A stretch of DNA of 64,000 bases from Actinoplanes solisilvae (GTDB lineage: Bacteria; Actinomycetota; Actinomycetes; Mycobacteriales; Micromonosporaceae). The stretch is from assembly GCF_003999975.1 (NCBI RefSeq), contig NZ_RJAC01000014.1:62001-126000 (forward strand). The letters run 5' to 3'. The notes below the pieces were generated by a model. The model ran no database searches, was not told where the DNA came from, and saw only the letters and a list, made by a program, of their open reading frames with translations. The position numbers and the translations under genes were made by a program. Of this stretch, positions 58,220-64,000 are shown piece after piece (position 1 is the stretch's first letter; each line of letters begins with the position of its first letter).

Positions 58220-59493
58220 TTCGGGTCCTCCGGTGGGATGTTGTGGCCTAGGTGGAAGAAGTTGGTGGGGTCCCAGACGCGTTTGATCGCGGCCAGGCGG
58301 GCGTAGTTCTGCGGGGTGAAGGCCGTGGCTGTTCGCGCCGGGTCGGTCAGCAGGGTCAAGAACGAGCCCCCGCTTCGGTACGGGTCCAGGCGCGCGACGA
58401 GGCGGTCGAGAACGATGTCGGCGGCGGGAAGGCCCGGCGCGACGGCCATGACCGAGAAGGGCACGTCGCGATGACCGGCCGGGCCGTCGCCGTGAGCCAT
58501 CGCGCCGCCCCAGTGCCGCAGCTCGACGAATGCCGATGGGGAATCGGGGGCGCCGGCCTCGACGATCGCGTGCAGCGCCTCGTCGGGCAGGTCGTGGAAC
58601 ATCTCGATCTCCTGGCGGACGGCCATCGGGGGTGCGTCGGGGCCGTTGGTGGCGTCGCTGGCCTGCGGGAACGAGCGCATCTCGAAGGTGTCGAGCAGCG
58701 GCGGGCCGGCCGCTTCGAGCAGCGGCGCGAGAATCCGGCGGCCGTCGTCGCCGAGGTGGAACGCGCGGATGGCCAGCACGCGGTGGCCCGAGGGCGGCAG
58801 CCGCAGCAGGAGCACGGCGGTGTTCATGGCCTCGGGCTCGTCCAAGGCCCATTTCCGGTACGCGTCGAGGACGTCGAACGCCCGCTCGATCGGATGGAAC
58901 GACATGCCCGAGAAGACCCGTGGCACCTCGTACAGCCGGAACTCGAGCGATGTGACGAGGCCGAAGTTGCCGCCCCCGCCGCGCAGCGCCCAGAACAGGC
59001 CGGGATGTTCGTGCTCGCTCGCGGTCAGTTCGTCGCCGTCAGCCGTGATCACGTCGGCGCTGACAACGCTGTCGGCGGCGAACCCGAACGTCCGCGACAG
59101 CCACGACTGGCCACCACCCAGGGTGTAGCCGGTGACGCCGACCGTGCTGCAACGGCCCGCGAGCCCGGCCAGGCCGAAGCGCGCGGCGGCCCGGTTCACG
59201 TCGGCCCACACCGTGCCGGGGCCGACCCGGGCCGTACGCCTTCGCGGGTCGATCTCGATGCCGGTCAACGCGGTCGTCTTCAGCAGCAGGGCACCGTCGG
59301 CCGGGACGATCATGCCGTGGCCGGTCGCCTGCACGGCCAAGGGCAGGTCGCGTTCGCGGGCCGTCAGCACGGCGGTCCGTACGTCGTCGGTGGTCTCGGC
59401 CGCCGCGATGAGCGCCGGGCGGGGGTCGAAGGCCCGTTGCCAGCCGAGCCGGTGTTCGTCATAGCCCGGGTCACCCGGGCGGTAGGTGAGCAT
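58216..59493 (-). CDS. bicovalent-FAD oxidase (BBE-like)
   Basis: A 425-residue FAD-binding oxidoreductase of the berberine-bridge/GOOX class. His59 in ATGHGM and Cys115 in GRCSTVGVTGYTLGGG are the two residues that attach FAD covalently in this family; the FAD-linked GGGGNFGLVTSLEF and the C-terminal NYARLAAIKRVWDPTNFF motif are present. No signal peptide. It is co-transcribed with the NmrA-like gene and diverges from the SARP-hydrolase fusion. Substrates in the family are sugars or secondary metabolites. Confidence 0.9.
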   Translation of the reverse strand: MLTYRPGDPGYDEHRLGWQRAFDPRPALIAAAETTDDVRTAVLTARERDLPLAVQATGHGMIVPADGALLLKTTALTGIEIDPRRRTARVGPGTVWADVNRAAARFGLAGLAGRCSTVGVTGYTLGGGQSWLSRTFGFAADSVVSADVITADGDELTASEHEHPGLFWALRGGGGNFGLVTSLEFRLYEVPRVFSGMSFHPIERAFDVLDAYRKWALDEPEAMNTAVLLLRLPPSGHRVLAIRAFHLGDDGRRILAPLLEAAGPPLLDTFEMRSFPQASDATNGPDAPPMAVRQEIEMFHDLPDEALHAIVEAGAPDSPSAFVELRHWGGAMAHGDGPAGHRDVPFSVMAVAPGLPAADIVLDRLVARLDPYRSGGSFLTLLTDPARTATAFTPQNYARLAAIKRVWDPTNFFHLGHNIPPEDPK

Positions 59494-59526
59494 GGGTCCG
59501 AAGCTAGGGAGCGGACGGAGCGTTCT

Positions 59527-59554
59527 GGATGTGCTCCGGATGTGGTCCTACGCT
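59527..59554. promoter_or_regulatory. SARP-like heptamer direct repeat and -10 box
   Basis: GGATGTG occurs at 59527-59533 and 59538-59544, an exact repeat at 11-bp spacing with four-base gaps, the form SARPs bind. TACGCT (59549-59554) fits a TAnnnT -10, and ATG follows six bases later with no ribosome site, so the regulator gene is probably leaderless. The FAD oxidase start is 34 bp away on the other strand. Confidence 0.65.
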
Positions 59555-59560
59555 GGGCCG

Positions 59561-61102
59561 ATGATCGTGCGGGTGCTCGGGACGGCCGGCGGCGACAGCC
59601 CCGGGCTGGAGCGCAAGGCTCGCGAGATCCTGAGCATCCTGACCGTACGGTCCCCGGCCGCGGTCACGCTGGACGACCTCGCCGAGCTGCTGTGGGACGA
59701 TCCGCCGCCCTCGGCCGTGAAGACGCTGCGCGCCCATCTGTCCCGGATCAGGGCGGCGCTGCGGGCTTTGTCGCCCGATGCGCGGGTCGAGCGGGTCGGG
59801 CGCGACGGCTACCGCCTGGCCGTGAAACCTTCGATCACCGACGTGGGTCTCATCGCCGAAGCCCGGGAACACGCGCGGCGGCTGCCCCCGCAGGAAGCCG
59901 CGGCGGTGCTGGCTCGGGCGCGGGAGTGGTGGCGGGGCGATCCGGAACTGCCGGACACGGCGGCCGCGGCGGCGCTGCGACGAGGGCGGCGTCAGGAACG
60001 GCGGCTGCTCGTGCAGGAACACCTCGGCGCGGTGGCGGCGGGCGACGAACCGGCGGCGGCGCTGCCCGAGCTGGAACAGTTGACGACGGCCGACCCGCTC
60101 GACGAACCGCTGTGGGTGATCTATGTGCGGGCCCTGCACCGGGCCGGCCGGCAGAGCGCGGCGCTGCGGGCCGCCGCCGACGCGCGGGCGGCACTGGTCG
60201 AGGTCGGGCTCGATCCGTCCGCGGCGCTGCGGGAGGCCCAGGCCGAGGTGCTACGCCCGGTTCCCTCGTCGCCGCTGGGCGCCGTGGTGGTGCGCTACGC
60301 GACGGACGAGGACGGCTCCACGGCGTACACCCGGCTCTCGACCCGGGGGCGGGAACTCGTCGTCCTCAATCCGGGGATGCTGACCATCGACGGTCTGCTC
60401 GACGGGGTGCACGCCCGCGCGGCGCTGTCGTTTCTCGCCGAGCACGCCACCGTCGTGTGCCTCGACCGGCGCGGGATCGGGCTGTCCGACCCGCTGGATC
60501 CCCGGCGGGCCCCGCTCGATCAGTGGGTCGCCGACGTGCGCCGGGTGCTCGACGCCCTGGCGATCGAGCGGGCCGACCTGTTCGCCAACTTCGACACCGG
60601 GCTCGTGGCGCTGGAGTTCGCCGCCCGGCATCCCGAGCGGGTTCGCTCGCTGGTGCTCGCGCAGTGCTACGCGCGCTACATCCGGGGGGACGACTATCCG
60701 TACGGGCTCGACAGCAGCACCACCGAGTCCCTGATCCGCGACACCGTCGATCCGGCGCGAGGGGTCGACTCGGTCGCGATGGCCGCTCCGAGCGTGGCGG
60801 CCGACGACGCGTTCCGGCAGTGGTGGAACCGGCTGGGCCGCCGCGCCGCGGGTCCCGCGGTGGCGGTCGCGGTCCGCACCGTGGCCACCGGCACCGACCT
60901 GCGCCATCGCCTGCCGCGGGTGACCGCACCCACGCTCGTCGTGCACCGCCGGAACTGCCTGAACGTGGACGTCGGTCACGCGTCCTACCTGGCCGGCCAC
61001 CTGCCGCACGCCACGCTGCGGATCACGCCGGGAACCGACGGCCTGTGGTTCACCGACGGGCCGGACCTGCTGCGCCACGCCATCGATTTCCTGGGGCCCT
61101 AA
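59561..61102 (+). CDS. SARP DNA-binding domain fused to degenerate alpha/beta hydrolase
   Basis: A 513-residue regulator: winged helix (about 1-90, VRVLGTAGGDSP, LDDLAELLWDDPPPSAVKTL), BTAD helical domain (about 95-235), then an alpha/beta-hydrolase fold (about 245-513). The hydrolase keeps CLDRRGIGLSDP and LEFAARHPERVRSLVL, but the nucleophile elbow reads NFDTG, with Phe344 where Ser is expected, and the late His position is Gly494 (PGTDGLW). It is therefore probably a ligand-sensing domain, not an enzyme, like those fused to some adenylate cyclases. It likely controls the divergent FAD oxidase/NmrA pair and itself. Confidence 0.85.
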   Translation: MIVRVLGTAGGDSPGLERKAREILSILTVRSPAAVTLDDLAELLWDDPPPSAVKTLRAHLSRIRAALRALSPDARVERVGRDGYRLAVKPSITDVGLIAEAREHARRLPPQEAAAVLARAREWWRGDPELPDTAAAAALRRGRRQERRLLVQEHLGAVAAGDEPAAALPELEQLTTADPLDEPLWVIYVRALHRAGRQSAALRAAADARAALVEVGLDPSAALREAQAEVLRPVPSSPLGAVVVRYATDEDGSTAYTRLSTRGRELVVLNPGMLTIDGLLDGVHARAALSFLAEHATVVCLDRRGIGLSDPLDPRRAPLDQWVADVRRVLDALAIERADLFANFDTGLVALEFAARHPERVRSLVLAQCYARYIRGDDYPYGLDSSTTESLIRDTVDPARGVDSVAMAAPSVAADDAFRQWWNRLGRRAAGPAVAVAVRTVATGTDLRHRLPRVTAPTLVVHRRNCLNVDVGHASYLAGHLPHATLRITPGTDGLWFTDGPDLLRHAIDFLGP

Positions 61103-61689
61103 GAGGCGGTCACTGTGGTGGCGGTGAGGCTGCCGTCGGGGTCGGTGCGGCCCTCGACGGTGATCGGCTGGCCCACGGTGAGGCCGGCCAGGGTGGTCGG
61201 CTTCTGGATCTTCGTGGTCTCGGCGATCTTGATCGTGATGGTGGTGCCGGTGGCAGTCTCGACGGCCATCGAGGTGCTGGTGATCATCTTGAGGGTGCCC
61301 GTGGTGGGGGCGGCGGGTTCGAGGCCGGCCCTTGCCACCATGGTCGGTTGCGCGGGTGGTTCGGCACCCCACTTCTGCTGGGTGAGAACGCCGGCGAGGA
61401 AGCCGACGACCGGCAGGGCGACGGCCAGCAGCACCGGGGTCGCCCTGTTCCACCAGCGCCAGGGCTCGCCGGCCGGAACCATCGTGACCACCAGTGGCGC
61501 GACGGGGATCGTCTCGGCCGGGGTCGCGTTCCGGTCGGCCTCACCGGTGTCCGGCTCGTCCTGGCCGATCCGCTCGCCCGCGTCCGGCGTTTCCTCGCCG
61601 CGCGGCCCGTCGCCGGCCGGGGTCTCCGCCGGCTCATCCGGCGGCGGCGTGAGGACGTCCGTGGGGTCGTCGGTCTCGGTGTTGTTCAT
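61099..61689 (-). CDS. DUF5666-like membrane-anchored protein
   Basis: A 196-residue protein: an acidic Pro/Glu-rich N-terminal 70 residues, one membrane helix (ATPVLLAVALPVVGFLAGVL) and an extracytoplasmic beta domain (LKMITSTSMAVETATG, TIKIAETTKIQKPT, GLTVGQPITVEG) matching DUF5666. ATG 61689 follows AGGAATC; a GTG at 61725 overlapping the upstream stop is a real alternative. It pairs with the HlyD-like gene. Function unknown. Confidence 0.75.
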   Translation of the reverse strand: MNNTETDDPTDVLTPPPDEPAETPAGDGPRGEETPDAGERIGQDEPDTGEADRNATPAETIPVAPLVVTMVPAGEPWRWWNRATPVLLAVALPVVGFLAGVLTQQKWGAEPPAQPTMVARAGLEPAAPTTGTLKMITSTSMAVETATGTTITIKIAETTKIQKPTTLAGLTVGQPITVEGRTDPDGSLTATTVTAS

Positions 61690-61721
61690 GGGGGATTCCT
61701 GTTCGTCGTCAGGCCGGCGGC

Positions 61722-62735
61722 TCACGGCGGTCCGCCCGCGGGAAGGACGACCTGCTCCCCCACGGAGAGACCAGACTTGATCTCGTACGTCTCGACGCCG
61801 CGCACCCCCACCCGGACCGCGCGCCTAGCGGTCGTCCCGTCGTGGTTGCGGACCACCACGGAGTGCTGGTCGCCGTCGGACGTGACCGCCGCCGAGTCGA
61901 CGATGACCGCGCCGCGGACCGTGCCGGTGGCCACCGTGACCCGCACGCTCTGTCCCGGGCGGGCGGCGGGCGGCGGGTTGTTGAGGCTGACGGTGGCGCC
62001 ATAGGTGACCACGCCGTTGGCACTCGTCCCGGCCGGGTTCAGCGACAGCACCCGCCCGGTCGACTCGGCGCCGGTCAGCGCGCTCCACACGACGGTCGCC
62101 GGCAACCCGACCCGGAGCCGGGCGGCGTCGGCCTCGCCGAAGTTCGCGGCCACCCGCAGCCGGGTCAGGTCGGCCAGTTCCACGAAGCCGGGCGCGTCGT
62201 CCCCCTCGGCCGACGCCGAGTCGCCGAGGGTGCCGTTGACGGCGACGACCGTGCCGGCCATGGGCGCGGTCAGATCGGTGCCGGTCACGGCCGCACGGGC
62301 GTTGGTCGCCACCATCCGCGCCTGCGTCACCGCGTTCGTCGCGACGGTCAGGTCGGCGCCGGGGACCGTACGGGCCAGCGCGAGAGCGTCCTCGGCGGCC
62401 TTCTCGAGGGCCTCGGCCAGCGCCAGGTCGCGCCGGGCGGCCGCCGGGTCGAGCTTGGCCAGCACCTGCCCCTTGGTCACCTTGTCGCCGACCTGAACCG
62501 CGATCGCGGCGACCGTACCGGGCTGGGTGAAGGCGGCGGTCGCGGTCGAGGCGGCGTGCACGGTGCCGTCGGCCTGGGCGGTCGCGGTGATGGTGCCCCG
62601 CGCGACGGCGGCGACCGTCGTCGCCGAGGCCGGGGTGGTCTTCGTGTCGCGTACGAGCGTCACCGACCAGGCCGCCGAGGCGATGACGAGAGCCGCGAGC
62701 ACGAGGTTGACGAGCAGGGCCGGAAACCTACGCAC
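61722..62735 (-). CDS. HlyD/RND-type periplasmic adaptor-like protein
   Basis: A 337-residue membrane-fusion-type protein: N-terminal membrane helix 8-28, lipoyl/barrel halves (GTVAAIAVQVGDKVTKGQVLAKLD and LTAPMAGTVVAVNGTLGD) around a short helical hairpin, and C-terminal beta-barrel domains ending YEIKSGLSVGEQVVLPAG. In actinobacteria such adaptors serve MacB-like ABC exporters, but no ATPase or permease is adjacent here. It starts at GTG 62735. Confidence 0.85.
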   Translation of the reverse strand: MRRFPALLVNLVLAALVIASAAWSVTLVRDTKTTPASATTVAAVARGTITATAQADGTVHAASTATAAFTQPGTVAAIAVQVGDKVTKGQVLAKLDPAAARRDLALAEALEKAAEDALALARTVPGADLTVATNAVTQARMVATNARAAVTGTDLTAPMAGTVVAVNGTLGDSASAEGDDAPGFVELADLTRLRVAANFGEADAARLRVGLPATVVWSALTGAESTGRVLSLNPAGTSANGVVTYGATVSLNNPPPAARPGQSVRVTVATGTVRGAVIVDSAAVTSDGDQHSVVVRNHDGTTARRAVRVGVRGVETYEIKSGLSVGEQVVLPAGGPP

Positions 62736-62866
62736 ACCTCATGATCGCCGGTCGGAACTCGCGACACTGGCAAATTGGAGGTTTCCTGAGTCTTCGGGAA
62801 CGCCGCCGCCACCTCAGCGCTGAAGGTCATCATCACGCCCACCTGAACCTGTGCCATGGTGGCGTC

Positions 62867-63274
62867 ATGAACAACACGGGTGGGGCACGGCAGTTGCGGT
62901 TGATCGTCGAGGTGGAGGACTACGACGCGGCGGTGGCGTTCTTCCGGGACTCGCTGGGGCTGCCCGAGGAGGCGGCCTTCAGCGGGGACGGCGACGAGCG
63001 CGTGATGATCCTGGACGCCGGACGGGCCACGCTCGAGCTGGCCAACCCGGCCCACCACCGCTACGTCGACGAGGTCGAGGTGGGCCGGCCGGTGGCGCCG
63101 CGGTTCCGGATCGCGTTCGAGGTCGCCGACGCCGCCGCGGCCACGGCTTCGGCGGTCGCGGCGGGCGCCCAGGTCGTCGCGCCGCCCACCGAGACGCCGT
63201 GGCGGTCGCTCAACGCGCGGCTCGACGCGCCGGGCGACCTGCACGTCACGCTCTTCGAAGAGCTCGACAGCTAA
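62867..63274 (+). CDS. glyoxalase/VOC-family protein
   Basis: A 135-residue vicinal-oxygen-chelate domain with the usual opening LRLIVEVEDYDAAVAFFRDSLG and closing DAPGDLHVTLFEEL. These bind metal or small ligands; roles range from dioxygenases to bleomycin-type resistance. ATG 62867 is used. Its stop overlaps the convergent LLM gene by three bases. Confidence 0.88.
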   Translation: MNNTGGARQLRLIVEVEDYDAAVAFFRDSLGLPEEAAFSGDGDERVMILDAGRATLELANPAHHRYVDEVEVGRPVAPRFRIAFEVADAAAATASAVAAGAQVVAPPTETPWRSLNARLDAPGDLHVTLFEELDS

Positions 63275-64000
63275 CCGTTGACCTCGTCGCGCCAGGAGAG
63301 CCAGGCCCGCAGGTCGCTGAAGTCGTAGCCGGGGCCGCCGGCGCTGACCGTGAACAGCGAGGCGCCCGACTCTCGCAGGCCCGGGCCGACTTCGTAGGGG
63401 TTTCCGCGTACGGCGGTGGACACCTCGATGTCGGCCGGGTCGCGATTCACGTCGGCGCAGTGCCGCCGCAGGATCTCCATCTTGCGGCCGATCGTCGCCG
63501 CGTCGCCGAAGCTGTGCCAGATGTCGGCGTGCTTGGCCACCAGGCGCAGCGTCTTCTTCTCGCCCCCGCCGCCGATCAGCACCGGGATCTTCCGGGTCGG
63601 CGGCGGGTTGAGCTTGGCCCACCGGTCCTCGATGCGGGGCAGTGCGCCGGCCAGATCGTCGAGGCGGCCGCCGGCCGTGCCGAAGTCGTAGCCGTACTCC
63701 TGATAGTCCTTCTCGAACCAGCCCGAGCCGATGCCGAGGATCAGCCGGCCGTCGCTGATGTGGTCGACCGTGCGCGCCATGTCGGCCAGCAGGTCGGGAT
63801 TGCGATAGCTGTTACAGGAGACCAGGGCGCCGATCTCGACGTGGGTCGTCTGCTCGGCCCACGCGGCCAGCATCGTCCAGCACTCGAAATGCAGGCCCTC
63901 GGGGTTGCCGCTGAGCGGGAAGAAGTGGTCCCAGTTGAACAGGACGTCGACCCCGAGCTCCTCGGCCTGCGCGGCGGCGCGACGAATGCTGCGGTAATCG
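63271..64000 (-). CDS. LLM-class F420-dependent oxidoreductase, N-terminus outside window
   Basis: The C-terminal 243 codons of a luciferase-like (TIM-barrel) oxidoreductase; the start lies beyond 64000. Seen are FNWDHFFPLSG, VEIGALVSCNSYRNPDLLADMARTVDHIS, LILGIGSGWFEKDYQEYG and IPVLIGGGGEKKTLRLVAKHAD, all typical of F420-dependent LLM enzymes. Cofactor and substrate are inferred from family. Confidence 0.9.
   Translation of the reverse strand, partial: DYRSIRRAAAQAEELGVDVLFNWDHFFPLSGNPEGLHFECWTMLAAWAEQTTHVEIGALVSCNSYRNPDLLADMARTVDHISDGRLILGIGSGWFEKDYQEYGYDFGTAGGRLDDLAGALPRIEDRWAKLNPPPTRKIPVLIGGGGEKKTLRLVAKHADIWHSFGDAATIGRKMEILRRHCADVNRDPADIEVSTAVRGNPYEVGPGLRESGASLFTVSAGGPGYDFSDLRAWLSWRDEVNG

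Noticed and set aside
58252..62004. 1250-codon + strand frame spanning four real genes
   Set aside because: It crosses the FAD oxidase, SARP fusion and HlyD genes in the wrong frame or strand; no domain is visible.

Overview
The window is very GC-rich, with frequent GTG starts, four-base ATGA/GTGA gene overlaps, TAnnnT -10 boxes and several apparently leaderless promoters. Gene families such as SARP regulators, F420/LLM and DDN-type oxidoreductases, DUF4097/DrrAB operons and SapA-like secreted proteins point to a filamentous actinomycete. A Micromonosporaceae member (Actinoplanes-like) is my best guess, but this is an inference from style and gene content only. No rRNA, tRNA or CRISPR array was seen.

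Region 1 (about 0.9-17.9 kb) is a RiPP cluster and the most interesting part. A 58-residue precursor (891-1067, +) has an acidic thiopeptide-like leader and a 22-residue core made almost only of Ser, Thr and three Cys. It faces, across a perfect terminator hairpin, an eleven-gene minus-strand operon (16557 to 1142). In order of transcription this encodes a small protein with a 24-bp VNTR, a SARP regulator, an E1/ThiF-like leader-binding protein, a YcaO cyclodehydratase, a double-domain SagB dehydrogenase, a split LanB (glutamylation part, then elimination part), an M50 protease with a PqqD-like N-terminus, a DrrAB-type ABC exporter and a second YcaO. A LuxR/TrmB-like regulator diverges from it. 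The parts predict an azole- and dehydroamino-acid-rich peptide. The third LanB-like protein expected for the pyridine ring of thiopeptides is not in the window, so a linear goadsporin-like product or an unusual architecture is suggested.

Region 2 (18-31 kb) is mixed: a 71-bp tandem array, a poorly coding lower-GC stretch, a DDN-family oxidoreductase, a rifampin phosphotransferase gene preceded by an almost perfect rifamycin-associated element, a CooC-like ATPase, a cupin, two tandem SapA-like secreted proteins, an HTH-TM-NBR1-type Ig protein, a glycosyltransferase, and a remnant of an ECF sigma factor.

Region 3 (30.6-43.2 kb) is regulatory and small-molecule related: MarR plus a secreted beta-propeller protein with a palindrome between its -35 and -10; a ribbon-helix-helix/DUF4097/DrrAB operon; a 1028-residue MASE1-PAS-histidine kinase-GAF-GGDEF protein next to a lone receiver; an ArsR-SRPBCC pair; an ABC solute-binding lipoprotein; and two class A flavin monooxygenases, one with a structured leader.

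Region 4 (43.3-64 kb) carries an M6 (immune inhibitor A-like) protease, a DHFR-fold reductase, an alpha/beta hydrolase, a set of membrane or stress-type proteins (DUF7144, lipid-kinase-like, DUF2252, HdeD), a MalT-like LuxR regulator, a three-gene unit of two small paralogues plus an MFS exporter, a bicovalent-FAD oxidase/NmrA pair divergent from a SARP-alpha/beta-hydrolase fusion with a degenerate active site, a HlyD/DUF5666 pair, a glyoxalase and a truncated LLM-class oxidoreductase.
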